A DNA stretch of 64,000 nt from G963663525 sp963663525 (GCA_963663525.2 CAXXHC010000001.1:2666001-2730000), one strand, 5' to 3'; numbered from the stretch's first letter, positions 18,288 through 27,124 are shown. Numbers and translations: made by a program. Notes: generated by a model from the sequence alone, not told the origin.

Positions 18288-21200
18288 GTCATCGTCCAGT
18301 GAACAAAATGATCCACCGGAAAAAATACCTGGCTCTGGCCAAGGATTTTCTCAAGGTTTTTTATCGAGGTCGCAATGATGTCTTTGCCACCTGGTACCCA
18401 CGAAAAGATGGCGGTTCGGGTTACGCGTTCAGCTGCGAACACAAGTTCGACTCCAAGCGTTGTCCCTACTCCCGTCATTATCGCGGCCCGGAACGTGGAT
18501 GTCGGGATTGCTCGAACCGCCAATACAAAGCCATCGGTGTCGAGGATGTGTTCAAGCATTTCGAAGGAAAAACACCCCTGGGGGTGTATCCTCTCGTTCC
18601 GGACGTCGCGGTCGACGATGCACAAGGCCAACAGACCGTATTGCATAACGCGACATGGCTCGTCGCCTTCGATTTCGACGATCACGACGAGGAGGGTCAA
18701 AAAGATCCCCAGAAGGATTCCGGTCGTGATGTAGTGCAACTTCATGAAACCATGGAAACGCTGGAGATTCCACATCTTGTGGAAAGCTCCAAGTCGGCCA
18801 AGGGGTTTCATGTCTGGGTGTTTTTCCATCATCCGATCCCCGCTTTTAAAGTTCGACGGGTGTTTCAAGCCGTGTTGGAGGAAGCACAACTCGTAGGTGA
18901 AGAGCATCAGCATCATTCCTCCTACGATCGGATGTTTCCCCATCAGGATTCTTTGTCCGGTCCCGACGATCTCGGCAATCTGATCCTCGTTCCCCTCTCG
19001 GGACGGTTCACCAAACGTGGCGGTTCGAAATTCGTCGATCCCGAAAACGATCTCAAAGCCTACGACAAGAAAAAGCAGGTAAAGCTGGTCCATCAATTGG
19101 CGGCACAGGTGGACAATGGCGGCGACCTGATCTGCCCCGAGTCCAAGCTCGATGAACTGGCGGCGGACTGGAAAATCGATTTGACGAAAAAAACGACGCG
19201 ATCGTCATCCAAGTCGCAAGCAGGACTACCACCCGGCGTCGATCCTTCTACCTTGCCTGTCGAGAACTACGGCATAAACCCGGATGGAGGACTGCTCCAG
19301 GGAGTCGACCAGGTCGTCGAAAACTGCGCATTTCTCCGCTGGTGTGGGAAACACCCAACCAGCGTCACCGAACCGTTATGGAAAGACATGATCAGCAACC
19401 TCTGCCGCTTCGAAGGTGGAGACACGCTGATTCATGACTACTCCTCCAAAGATCCCGCTCGCTACGACGCTGCCGACACCGACAAAAAGATCGAGCACCT
19501 CAAAACCTCCTCTGGCCCCATCACCTGCCAGCAGATCATGACCGATGGTTCCACCGTCTGTCCCAAGGGCGGTTGCGGTAAACATATCATCGCACCGGTG
19601 TCCTTCGCCAGACGGGAATTGACCGCTCCCAAGAAAGCGGACGATCTTTTGGCTGCTATTCCCAAGGACGGGGATCTGGCCGACAAAACCAAAGCTCTGT
19701 TTCAGTTTTACGACCACCTGGCCACCATGTTGGAAGGCGAACGCCGGATCTATTACGAGGAACTTCGTACACGTCACGGCATTCCCATCGGCGATTCCAA
19801 AAAAAGCGTGCAGACTCTCGTTCGGCGAAAAAGCAAACGCAACGACAAACCGGCCATCCGGGATGTGTTTCATGGGGAGATTTTCGAGGATCCTTACCAG
19901 CGTCTCTATTACCTGGACAGCGACCATCTCAACGAAAACGGCGAAGTGGAACGCAGGGTCATCTCCTCTTTCATCGTCAAACCCAAAGAGCGCATCCGTC
20001 TCGCCCACAGCGGTGAATTCGAACAGAGCGATGAAATCATCCTCGCCGATCTCCATACCCGCAAAGGTCGGATTTTTCCCGACCAGCGTTTCAATCGCTC
20101 CGCCTTTACCACCAAGCAGAGTTTTATTCGAGCACTGCCATCCTACGACTGCCAATGGTCGGGCAGTGACAACAACATCCAGGGACTTTTACGGCTGATC
20201 AGCGAAGAGGATCTTCCCGAAATGCGCGGAACCACCGTGCTGGGATATCTCCATGATGGCAAAAAAGATCTCTGGGCCGTGGCCGATGGTGTGTTGAGCG
20301 ACCAAGGAAAGGTCGAAGATTCCGACATTGTCTTCGTGGATGACCACAATCCCCTGCCACGAAAGGTTCAATACAATTATATATCGGATGGTGATACCAA
20401 AGAACTCACCCGCCAGGTCTATGAGCTGCTTCCCAAGGTCAACGAGCTCCCCGTGCTGCTGCCGACCATCGGCTGGTTTTTCGCCACAGTGATGAAAGCA
20501 CGGTTTCGCAGGCAACGCATCATCGACCGTTTCCCCATCTTGTTTTTGTGGGGTACTCAGGGGTCAACCAAAACATCTTTACTATCCAACATCTTCTGGC
20601 CCTTGTTCGGTATCGACGGCGCAGAACCGTTTTCCGCCACGCAGACGGATTTTTCCTTCTTGCGCCTGCTGTCCGCCACCAACGGGATCCCTGTCTTTGT
20701 CGATGAATTCAAGCCTCACGACATGCCGAAGTTTCGGCTGGATTCGGTTCTGCGACTGATGCGACGGATCTACTCCGGTGAGGAAGAAACGCGTGGAAAT
20801 GCCAATAAATCCATCACCAGCTACCATCTCCAAGCACCACTCGTCATGGCCGGTGAAACTCGTCCCAACGTCCCGGCGATCCTTGAACGTATTCTCTCGG
20901 TCAATCCCAATAAAAATACCATCAAGGACCATCCTGAATGCACGGTCGCGTACAACAAACTACGTTCCCTGAAACTCAACGGATTTACTCCTTCTTACAT
21001 CGCCTGGAGCCTGTCGGTGGATCCCATGCAGGTTTGGAGTAATGCGGAGAAACGAGCAACGAGTGCAGTGAACGCTGTCAAGGGACCGCGAGATGTCCCT
21101 GTGAGACTCGTGGAGAACCTTTCCATCATGATGGCGGGGTTGGAGTTGTATGAAGCCTACGGGGAGCATATCGGGATTTCCAAGGATGAACTTGGGTTTG

Positions 21201-21721
21201 GTGAAGAAGATGTCCACCAGGCCGTGACCCACATGCTGGACGACCTTTTGGAAGGTGAATCCGGAGTCAAAAGCGGTCTGGATCAATTCATTGAAATGCT
21301 CTCCGTCCTGGCTCGCACGGGTCAGATCAAGGAAGGCATTCATTACGCCTACCGGGATACGGCTCCGGACAAGCTCTACATCCACTTTCGTTCCTGCCAT
21401 TCCGCCTTTCTCGAACACGTTCGACGCACCGGATACGACGGCGAAGTCCTCGATCACAACGCCATCCGCAGGCAAATGCGGGAGTCTTTCCAGCGCGGTG
21501 GGTACGTGACGGACATGGGAAAGTCGGTGAAATCGGGCAACAGAGTTTCAAGAATGGTCGAGTTGAATATGGACGCCCTCTGCGAATCGCTCGATTTCGA
21601 CGCATTTCCCAAGCGCGAAACCGATTACCAGGGTGGGTGTCCCTTCAATCCCGACGACTACGAACGCGAATACGACTCGGAATTTTTGCATCAGGAGAAT
21701 GACGATGAACCACCGTTCTAA
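18284..21721 (+). CDS. TOTE-type archaeo-eukaryotic primase fused to helicase
   Basis: 1145 residues. The first 300 residues match the TOTE-system primase domain: zinc-type cysteines (CEHKFDSKRCPYSRHY ... GCRDC), catalytic LVAFDFDDHDE, SKSAKGFHVWVFF, and the block YDRMFPHQD ... LGNLILVPLSG. The C-terminal half has an NTPase (Walker A GTQGSTKTS, about residue 757; Walker B-like IPVFVDEF) of the SF3/viral replicative type. A phage would use it to prime and unwind its own replication fork. It ends directly beside the iteron/AT-rich origin candidate. Start overlaps RecD2 by 4 bases. Confidence 0.8.
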   Translation: MSHRPVNKMIHRKKYLALAKDFLKVFYRGRNDVFATWYPRKDGGSGYAFSCEHKFDSKRCPYSRHYRGPERGCRDCSNRQYKAIGVEDVFKHFEGKTPLGVYPLVPDVAVDDAQGQQTVLHNATWLVAFDFDDHDEEGQKDPQKDSGRDVVQLHETMETLEIPHLVESSKSAKGFHVWVFFHHPIPAFKVRRVFQAVLEEAQLVGEEHQHHSSYDRMFPHQDSLSGPDDLGNLILVPLSGRFTKRGGSKFVDPENDLKAYDKKKQVKLVHQLAAQVDNGGDLICPESKLDELAADWKIDLTKKTTRSSSKSQAGLPPGVDPSTLPVENYGINPDGGLLQGVDQVVENCAFLRWCGKHPTSVTEPLWKDMISNLCRFEGGDTLIHDYSSKDPARYDAADTDKKIEHLKTSSGPITCQQIMTDGSTVCPKGGCGKHIIAPVSFARRELTAPKKADDLLAAIPKDGDLADKTKALFQFYDHLATMLEGERRIYYEELRTRHGIPIGDSKKSVQTLVRRKSKRNDKPAIRDVFHGEIFEDPYQRLYYLDSDHLNENGEVERRVISSFIVKPKERIRLAHSGEFEQSDEIILADLHTRKGRIFPDQRFNRSAFTTKQSFIRALPSYDCQWSGSDNNIQGLLRLISEEDLPEMRGTTVLGYLHDGKKDLWAVADGVLSDQGKVEDSDIVFVDDHNPLPRKVQYNYISDGDTKELTRQVYELLPKVNELPVLLPTIGWFFATVMKARFRRQRIIDRFPILFLWGTQGSTKTSLLSNIFWPLFGIDGAEPFSATQTDFSFLRLLSATNGIPVFVDEFKPHDMPKFRLDSVLRLMRRIYSGEEETRGNANKSITSYHLQAPLVMAGETRPNVPAILERILSVNPNKNTIKDHPECTVAYNKLRSLKLNGFTPSYIAWSLSVDPMQVWSNAEKRATSAVNAVKGPRDVPVRLVENLSIMMAGLELYEAYGEHIGISKDELGFGEEDVHQAVTHMLDDLLEGESGVKSGLDQFIEMLSVLARTGQIKEGIHYAYRDTAPDKLYIHFRSCHSAFLEHVRRTGYDGEVLDHNAIRRQMRESFQRGGYVTDMGKSVKSGNRVSRMVELNMDALCESLDFDAFPKRETDYQGGCPFNPDDYEREYDSEFLHQENDDEPPF

Positions 21722-21737
21722 ATTTCCAAAGGCCCCA

Positions 21738-22085
21738 GGTAACGGAAATTCCAGTGGAGGTAACGGAAAAACCGTTACCGGTAGCACCTTTTTCGGCAAA
21801 AACCGTTACCTCGGAATTTCCAATGATATCCGTGGGTTAGCCCTGTTTTTTGCCCCCAGGTTACGGAAGTTACACTTTTATTTAGGTAGGAAATATATTT
21901 ATATTTATTTTATATATATACACACGCGTATACGCGAGGCGAATTTTTCTTCCTCACGAACTCTCAACACCCAAAAACAAAACCGTTACCTCGTTACCTC
22001 GGGTTTTTGGAAACCTATGATCCCGATATCATTGGATAAATCTGGTAACGGATTTAATCAGAAAACCATTACCAAAACCGTTACC
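21738..22085. repeat. Iteron cluster with AT-rich core, candidate replication origin
   Basis: Ten copies of GGTAACGG or its complement, a few with one mismatch or truncated, lie in 350 bases. Forward sites start at 21738, 21759, 21859 (GGTTACGG) and 22044. Reverse sites start at 21772, 21803, 21983, 21992 (partial), 22066 (CCATTACC) and 22078. Between the two groups (about 21875-21945) is a very AT-rich stretch of TATATTTATATTTA type followed by alternating purine-pyrimidine sequence. Iterons around an easily melted region, right after the primase-helicase gene, look like a phage origin. A reading frame crosses the region but is low-complexity and probably not coding. Confidence 0.65.
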
Positions 22086-22113
22086 CCCCAAATTCGTGTC
22101 TTGGAGGTGGCTC

Positions 22114-22758
22114 ATGTCTGAGTTTGACCGCCTCTGGAAGATCACCATGGTCGAAATCGCCAAACACGCCCCAACACCCCAGGCGATGGAATGGATCTCC
22201 CGACCCGATTCGGGGTTCGAAGATGCCCTGGCCGACGTTCTGGAAAAACTACATGCCTTTCGTGCCAAGGGAGATGTGGCGGCATACAAAAAAGCCCTTC
22301 GGGTTTACTACAAACTCCATCTTGAATCTTTCAAGCACTACAGCGAGGAACATGCCCTCCCACAACCAAGTGATTCCTCTCGACTTCGAGAACTGACCCC
22401 AGAGGAAATCGAACGATTCCGTAGCGAAGGGAATGATTGGGAGATTTGCACACCTGCCGGGACGGTTTTCATGGTGGCGGAAAAGACCGGCAGGTCCGAC
22501 CGGGTGGAATTTACCCCGGAAACGATGAACGACATCATCCGCATCCTGATCGCCTTTCCCGGCAGCACTGTTTCCAACATCTGCAAACTGGAACCTTGGG
22601 AACGAAATGCCATGTCAAAAGCTGTGGGGAAATCCGTTTCCAGACCCAACAAACCTCAACGCCAGACTAGCAACCCGGTTTCCACACCAATGCCCACCAG
22701 GGAGTTTCAGGAAACCTTCAACTTCACAGGTACGACCGGAAAGGACACACCATCATGA
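22114..22758 (+). CDS. Hypothetical phage protein
   Basis: 214 residues from ATG 22114 with GGAGG seven bases upstream. The N-terminal 85 residues are helical (FEDALADVLEKLHAFRAKGDVAAYKKALRVYY in parts), the middle has a beta-rich segment, and the C-terminus is Pro/Thr-rich and probably disordered. No family recognised. It starts immediately after the iterons and overlaps the resolvase gene by four bases, so it belongs to the replication operon. Confidence 0.7.
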   Translation: MSEFDRLWKITMVEIAKHAPTPQAMEWISRPDSGFEDALADVLEKLHAFRAKGDVAAYKKALRVYYKLHLESFKHYSEEHALPQPSDSSRLRELTPEEIERFRSEGNDWEICTPAGTVFMVAEKTGRSDRVEFTPETMNDIIRILIAFPGSTVSNICKLEPWERNAMSKAVGKSVSRPNKPQRQTSNPVSTPMPTREFQETFNFTGTTGKDTPS

Positions 22759-23093
22759 GCGGACGAAGATCGAGAAGCAAAGGACACAACTGGGAGAGGG
22801 AAGTCGCCCGTCGTTTTCGAGAAATCTGTCCCGGCGACGATATCCGCCGTGGACTTCAATATCGCGACGGTGCCGATTGTCCCGATGTCACTTCGGCTCT
22901 GTTCTGGATCGAGGCCAAACGAGGAAAGCGTACCAACATCAAAGCGGCGCTGAAACAGGCCGAAGAAGCCCAACCGAAAGGGAAATGGATTCTGGCCGTA
23001 ACGAAGGACGACCGGGAACCCGCCGTGGCCAGCATGCGTCTGGATGAGTTTCTGGAACTTCTGGAAGAGTTTTGGGAACTGAGGATGCAGTGA
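22755..23093 (+). CDS. Hjc-like Holliday junction resolvase
   Basis: 112 residues with the Hjc nuclease layout: KGHNWEREVARRF (glutamate), GADCPDV (aspartate), FWIEAKRG (E-x-K), then an amphipathic helix KAALKQAEEA and ILAVTKDDREPAV. This is the PD-(D/E)XK fold used by archaeal and some phage resolvases. It would cut branched DNA before packaging. ATGA overlaps link it to both neighbours. Confidence 0.8.
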   Translation: MSGRRSRSKGHNWEREVARRFREICPGDDIRRGLQYRDGADCPDVTSALFWIEAKRGKRTNIKAALKQAEEAQPKGKWILAVTKDDREPAVASMRLDEFLELLEEFWELRMQ

Positions 23094-23374
23094 TGAAACC
23101 GAGAGATCGACGTTACGTCAACGCCAGGTTCGTCTTGCCCAGGGATTTGTACATTCAAGTCCTGGAATATCTGGAAGGCAAGCTGGCCTGGTTTCCCATC
23201 GAGGATCCTGTGGATCGGGATTCCCGAAACAATTACGTCAGGTTGCTTCGGGATGAAGGTCTCAGCAATAAGCAAATCGCCAAAAAACTATGCCTCAGCG
23301 TGCGACACGTCAGACGGATTTTGAACGAGTCCGCGACGAGCCTGCCTGCGGGGGGCGATGGGGACGAGAAATAA
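23093..23374 (+). CDS. Small HTH protein
   Basis: 93 residues from ATG 23093, overlapping the resolvase stop. The C-terminal half holds a helix-turn-helix (DEGLSNKQIAKKLCLSVRHV, about 58-77) with similarity to transposase or regulator HTH segments. The N-terminus is basic (KPRDRRYVNARF). It may regulate late genes or act in packaging; context does not decide. Confidence 0.65.
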   Translation: MKPRDRRYVNARFVLPRDLYIQVLEYLEGKLAWFPIEDPVDRDSRNNYVRLLRDEGLSNKQIAKKLCLSVRHVRRILNESATSLPAGGDGDEK

Positions 23375-23413
23375 CAGGAACCTCATGGATTTTTCAGGAA
23401 TGCGAGGCTAAAA

Positions 23414-24019
23414 GTGACGGAAAAAATCGAAAAAAAGCAATGCAAGGCGAAAAGCAAGCAAAGCGGCGAGCGCTGCAAGAATTGGGCGGTCCCCGGATAC
23501 GACGTTTGCCATTATCACGGGGCGGGCGGACGTCCGAAGAAGATGCCCAAAAAACCGAAGACGGCCCACGCTCCCAAGGGCAATCGCAACGCTTCGAAAC
23601 ACGGCGCTTACTCTCCTCGGCTGTTGCCGGAAGAGCAGCCGATCTACGAAACCTACTTGGACGAGTATCTGAAAGACGTTCCCAATCCTTCGGTCACCGA
23701 CCGGAGGGCATTGGAGCGACTGGCCGTTCTTGAAACGAAATGGCAGACCGCCGTGACCAAAGGAGCGCCGCCGGACGCTCTGGACATCTTGCACAGACTT
23801 CTTCACCGGGAGTTGAAGGCTCTTCAGGTGACAAGGGAGTCGAAAGACACCTCCTTATCCACCGGCAACTCCCCGGCTGAAGTGGTCGCGGCTTTGTTCA
23901 TGAAAGCACAGCGGTTGGGAATGGAGAGTGACAACGTTCAAGCACTGCCCGATCCGGACGTCATCGACGTGGATGTGGTGGAAGTGAAAAGCGAATCTGA
24001 AAAGGACGGTGGGAAATGA
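23414..24019 (+). CDS. HGGXTS-type zinc protein, candidate terminase small subunit
   Basis: 201 residues, GTG start. The N-terminus has the pattern C-x-A-x-x-x-x-G-x-x-C ... C-x-x-H (CKAKSKQSGERCKNWAVPG, then CHYHGAGG), followed by KGNRNASKHGAYS, a signature seen in phage proteins next to terminase genes. The C-terminal half is helical and acidic. I infer DNA recognition for packaging, since no other small-subunit candidate is present and the large subunit lies downstream beyond the inserted modules. The separation of about 4 kb from terL is unusual and fits later insertion of cargo. Confidence 0.6.
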   Translation: MTEKIEKKQCKAKSKQSGERCKNWAVPGYDVCHYHGAGGRPKKMPKKPKTAHAPKGNRNASKHGAYSPRLLPEEQPIYETYLDEYLKDVPNPSVTDRRALERLAVLETKWQTAVTKGAPPDALDILHRLLHRELKALQVTRESKDTSLSTGNSPAEVVAALFMKAQRLGMESDNVQALPDPDVIDVDVVEVKSESEKDGGK

Positions 24020-24021
24020 GG

Positions 24022-24465
24022 TCAGGGAATCTCGACCAGCTCGATGCCTTCGAGCCCCCGAAAATGCTTCACGTTGAACGTGGCGATCTTCGTAATTCCG
24101 TGTTCAAGCATAGTGCCGTAAATCAGGAGATCGAAAATCCCGGCGGATGCGACTCGTCTTTTGATTGCAGCTTGAAGTGCGATGCTTACCGCTCTTTCGC
24201 CGGGCGAGATGTACTTGACGGCGTAGCTCGAAATCAGTTTCCCGAAAACATCCTCGAAGGATTCAGGAAGCAGCGGTTTTTCATGAACCTTTTTCGATGT
24301 CATGTAGACAAAGCATTCGCCCACCACTTGCGGGGATATGACAAGTCGCTGGTTCTCATCACGAAGTCCTCGAATAAACCGATCCGCCCGCTGGTGAAAA
24401 CTGTGATTTCGATCCATAAATGCAACGAGAGGGTTGGCGTCAAGAAAGATCATCAAGCCGCTCAT
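24022..24465 (-). CDS. PIN-domain toxin (VapC-like)
   Basis: 147 residues from ATG 24465 (ATG 24453 or GTG 24480 are alternatives). Acidic residues of a PIN ribonuclease are present: FLDANPLV (Asp), VGECFVY (Glu), AGIFDLLIYG (Asp) and a terminal FNVKHF. Its start lies inside the antitoxin gene, the usual VapBC coupling. It would cleave RNA when the antitoxin is lost. The pair is on the strand opposite to the phage genes, like a passenger gene. Confidence 0.8.
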   Translation of the reverse strand: MSGLMIFLDANPLVAFMDRNHSFHQRADRFIRGLRDENQRLVISPQVVGECFVYMTSKKVHEKPLLPESFEDVFGKLISSYAVKYISPGERAVSIALQAAIKRRVASAGIFDLLIYGTMLEHGITKIATFNVKHFRGLEGIELVEIP

Positions 24466-24685
24466 TGTAAATCCATTCACGATCCGGATTATCGATCAGG
24501 CATTTTCCGAGGTCCACACAGCCAGAAAGTTCCAATAGGTTGTTCCAGCCCTGCCGGATCTTGTCTTCATCGGGGTCGCTTGGATTCCGGCTACGGATTA
24601 ACCGATCCAGCCAAAGCTTCAGACGTTCCTGCTCACTTTCTGGCATATTCTGAATCAGTTCATATATCTGATCTGTGGTCTGCAT
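24440..24685 (-). CDS. Putative antitoxin of the PIN toxin
   Basis: 81 residues from ATG 24685 with AAGGAGG seven bases upstream. Helical N-terminus (TDQIYELIQNMPESEQERL) with no clear DNA-binding fold, and an acidic tail ending YNERLDDLS. It overlaps the toxin gene by 26 bases. The small size, order and overlap support an antitoxin, although it does not look like the common AbrB or RHH antitoxins. Confidence 0.6.
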   Translation of the reverse strand: MQTTDQIYELIQNMPESEQERLKLWLDRLIRSRNPSDPDEDKIRQGWNNLLELSGCVDLGKCLIDNPDREWIYNERLDDLS

Positions 24686-24914
24686 CGGACCACCTCCTTT
24701 CAATCTTCAAGATACCACGACCCGTAAACACAATCAATATCGAAACGAATCCGGTCACTTGGCTTCGTTTCGTGAAAAGCGCGAAAAAAAGCTCGTTAAA
24801 GACGCCATCTCGATTTCTGCAAGCTCGCGAAACTTGGCGATTCAGGGTTGGTGAACATCGCGTCCAAGACGACTTGGACGATAAAAAACAACAAGCATTA
24901 CAGGAGGTTATCTT

Positions 24915-25127
24915 ATGTTCTACGAAGTAAAATGTCCACATTGTTCCGGGTTGGCCGAGTGGCGGGGATGTGCATCCTGCGGCGATGATATGGGGATCCT
25001 GGTGTGCCGCAAATGCGGATTCACCATGCCGGGGATCTCGCTGTCCTCGCTCCATACCGGGACCGACTCCGGAGAACAAAAAGCAGATGAAAATCAAGAC
25101 GTTGAGGGGGATACATGCCGCCGGTAG
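24915..25127 (+). CDS. Small zinc-ribbon protein
   Basis: 70 residues, strong AGGAGG RBS. Three cysteine pairs (CPHC, CASC, CRKC) suggest one or two small zinc ribbons in the first 40 residues; the tail is acidic. It ends 2 bases before the stop of the convergent tyrosine recombinase. Function unknown; a DNA- or protein-binding accessory is possible. Confidence 0.6.
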   Translation: MFYEVKCPHCSGLAEWRGCASCGDDMGILVCRKCGFTMPGISLSSLHTGTDSGEQKADENQDVEGDTCRR

Positions 25128-25129
25128 TC

Positions 25130-26014
25130 TCACAGGCTTTCGATCGCGTCCTCCAGGAACTCGGCGTCCGGATGGACGTAGATCCGGGTCGCCTCGATCG
25201 TTCGATGTCCCATGGCCCGGCCTACCAGGACGAGATCCTTGGTTTTGCGGTACAGCCGTGTGCCGAAGGTATGACGCAGCGAATGAACGGTGAGTCCTGG
25301 CCTGTTGATTCCGGCCCAGGTCAGCCAGAGTTTGAAGCGGGTTTGAACTTGCCTCGTGGAAATCCTGGTGTTTCGGTTCGAAAGAAAGAGTGCCGTGGAA
25401 TGGGTGTCCATGTCGGCACGGATTCTCAGGTATTTACGCAGCCATCGTCGGAGATCGGAGCCCAGAAAACGTGTTTCCGTCCGTCCTCCCTTGGCCTGGA
25501 TGGTGAGATGCTTGGTTTCCAGATCCACATCGGCGATGTCCAGGCCGACCAGCTCGGACAATCGGATCCCTGTGCCGAGCATAAGCACTGCCATCACTCG
25601 ATCTCGTTGTGCAACGGTTCCCTTCCGGGAGGTCAGTTCTCGGAGGAATCGTTTTCGTTCCGGCTCGGTAAAGGCCGAGGGCGACTTTCGGGAGGCTCGA
25701 TGAATTTCCAAGGCTCGGGACGGATCGCGGTCGACAACACAGGTCTGTTCCAGCCATCGCCCAAACGATTTCAATGCAGCCTTGGTTCGGTTGATGGTGA
25801 CCTCGGCTTTTCGTTCCCCGGAGATCTTGAGACGAACCTCGTCCGAAGCGACGAAGCGAGCGATCCTGTCCGGGGTCAGGGTATTTACCAGAATGTCCCC
25901 GAGGAAGACATGAAGCATGTCGAGATCCCGATGGTAACCCTCGATGGTCCTTGGACTTTTTCCGTTTGCCCTCAAGTGAAAAGCGAAGTCCTCGATGGCC
26001 TGGAAAAGACGCAT
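25130..26014 (-). CDS. Tyrosine recombinase (XerC/D or phage integrase type)
   Basis: 294 residues. Both domains are present: an N-terminal core-binding domain (to about 110) and a catalytic domain with GTGIRLSELVGL (Arg), HSLRHTFGTRLY (H-x-x-R), GHRTIEATRIYVH (His and nucleophilic Tyr). All catalytic residues appear intact. It is the last gene of a six-gene minus-strand operon with two small genes that recur in the cargo locus. A serine recombinase is also present in this prophage, so this enzyme may resolve dimers or move the module itself. Confidence 0.9.
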   Translation of the reverse strand: MRLFQAIEDFAFHLRANGKSPRTIEGYHRDLDMLHVFLGDILVNTLTPDRIARFVASDEVRLKISGERKAEVTINRTKAALKSFGRWLEQTCVVDRDPSRALEIHRASRKSPSAFTEPERKRFLRELTSRKGTVAQRDRVMAVLMLGTGIRLSELVGLDIADVDLETKHLTIQAKGGRTETRFLGSDLRRWLRKYLRIRADMDTHSTALFLSNRNTRISTRQVQTRFKLWLTWAGINRPGLTVHSLRHTFGTRLYRKTKDLVLVGRAMGHRTIEATRIYVHPDAEFLEDAIESL

Positions 26015-26017
26015 GGG

Positions 26018-26221
26018 TCACTTCCCCCGTTCGATGATTTCGAAGAGATCTACTCCGGGAACCAGAGACAGGGATCGATTCACTCCAATCCAGTCGACCT
26101 CGATCTGAGCCAAGGGGCCTTCGGTGACTTTGACTACGACACCTACCGTGCCGGATGGGATGGGATCGGGGTCGTCCGGCATGGCAATCAAGCGAATGGT
26201 ATCGCCTTTTTGTACGTGCAT
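26018..26221 (-). CDS. DUF4314 protein
   Basis: 67 residues with the DUF4314 core (GDTIRLIAMPDDPDPIPSG). These small beta-barrel-like proteins of unknown function occur in phages and mobile elements. It lies 3 bases before the recombinase gene. A close paralogue is at 49288-49512, sharing the PDDPDPIP motif and the ending GVD.FEII. Confidence 0.8.
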   Translation of the reverse strand: MHVQKGDTIRLIAMPDDPDPIPSGTVGVVVKVTEGPLAQIEVDWIGVNRSLSLVPGVDLFEIIERGK

Positions 26222-26290
26222 GGTGTTCTCCTTTCAGATCAAGAAACGGCCTCGGCCATGAATACCGGGACCGTTTCGAGTGGGGATCGA

Positions 26291-26737
26291 TTAGGCTTCC
26301 GTTCCGGTTTCGACCTGTTGGTCGGGTTCCTCGGTTGTCGGGGATTCCGTGTTGTCCTGCTTGTTCATCGCTTGGAATCGCTTCTCTTTCGGTTCAATAA
26401 ATCTCCGTTCCTCTTTGGGAAGCGCGATGGTTTTGCAGTGTCCTTGCTCGTGCCACCAGACGAGGGCAGCGCGGACGATCCGTCGGATCTGCAGGATGCT
26501 GGCCTGGGCTCGTGGTTTCAAACCATCCTTTCCCGGCTGCATGGTCGCCGCTTCGCTCTTGAAGAAGCGATCCACATGGACCGGCAGAATATTGCCGACC
26601 TCCTTGGCTTCGCCCATCTCGGAGACGAGCAGATCGAGCGTGCGCTTGACCGTCCCGATGGTGCTGGGCTTTTTGCCGATGGCTTTCAGATGCTTCAGGT
26701 ACTCGGCGCAGGCTTGTTTCAGGGTTACGGTGGTCAT
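26291..26737 (-). CDS. Stand-alone integrase core-binding-domain protein (copy 1)
   Basis: 148 residues resembling only the N-terminal SAM-like core-binding domain of tyrosine recombinases (KQACAEYLKHLKAIGKKPST and the IGTVKRTLDLLVSEMG helix). No catalytic Arg, His-x-x-Arg or Tyr motif follows; instead there is a hydrophilic tail. Paralogues are at 49516-49914 and 50479-50925. They share KPSTIGTVKRTLDLL and the block ATMQPGKDGLKPRAQASILQIRRIVR. It may bind integrase-type sites as a regulator or architectural protein. Confidence 0.7.
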   Translation of the reverse strand: MTTVTLKQACAEYLKHLKAIGKKPSTIGTVKRTLDLLVSEMGEAKEVGNILPVHVDRFFKSEAATMQPGKDGLKPRAQASILQIRRIVRAALVWWHEQGHCKTIALPKEERRFIEPKEKRFQAMNKQDNTESPTTEEPDQQVETGTEA

Positions 26738-26782
26738 GGTTTCTTCCTTCTGTTCGGGGTGGGTGATGATGGCCGGGATGGG

Positions 26783-27112
26783 TTACGGTCCAGCCGGTCC
26801 GTTGCGGTATCCTTCGCTTGTGATCAAGTATTTCATCCGTTCCGGATCGAGTTGTACGCTCGGGTGTGTAGCGGTCATGAATTCAATGGCGGCGACCACC
26901 GGCAGCACGGCCTCGCCCGATACCCAGACCGCGATGGGCGCTCGCCAGTCCTTTGGATCGCAGACCAGGTTGAAAACCTGTTTCAGCTCATCGATGTCGT
27001 AGCCTTTGTAGCGGGTGAAGTCGTCGTTCATTCCGGTGAGATCCGCCTGGATGGTGATGCCGTCGATCGTGGCTTCGAGGATGCGTGCCTGGTCGTTCAT
27101 GGTCGTGCTCAT
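26783..27112 (-). CDS. Hypothetical phage protein
   Basis: 109 residues in the middle of the minus-strand module. It shows mixed alpha/beta composition with DGITIQADLTGMNDDFTRYKG and a hydrophobic helix (AVLPVVAAIEFMTA). No signal peptide, no recognised domain. This gene has no counterpart in the related cargo operon at 48-50 kb. Confidence 0.6.
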   Translation of the reverse strand: MSTTMNDQARILEATIDGITIQADLTGMNDDFTRYKGYDIDELKQVFNLVCDPKDWRAPIAVWVSGEAVLPVVAAIEFMTATHPSVQLDPERMKYLITSEGYRNGPAGP

Positions 27113-27124
27113 GGTTCGTTCCTT

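Noticed and set aside
21705..22121. Possible protein across the iteron region
   Set aside because: Low-complexity translation caused by the repeats and AT-rich DNA; no RBS-supported start separate from the primase stop.
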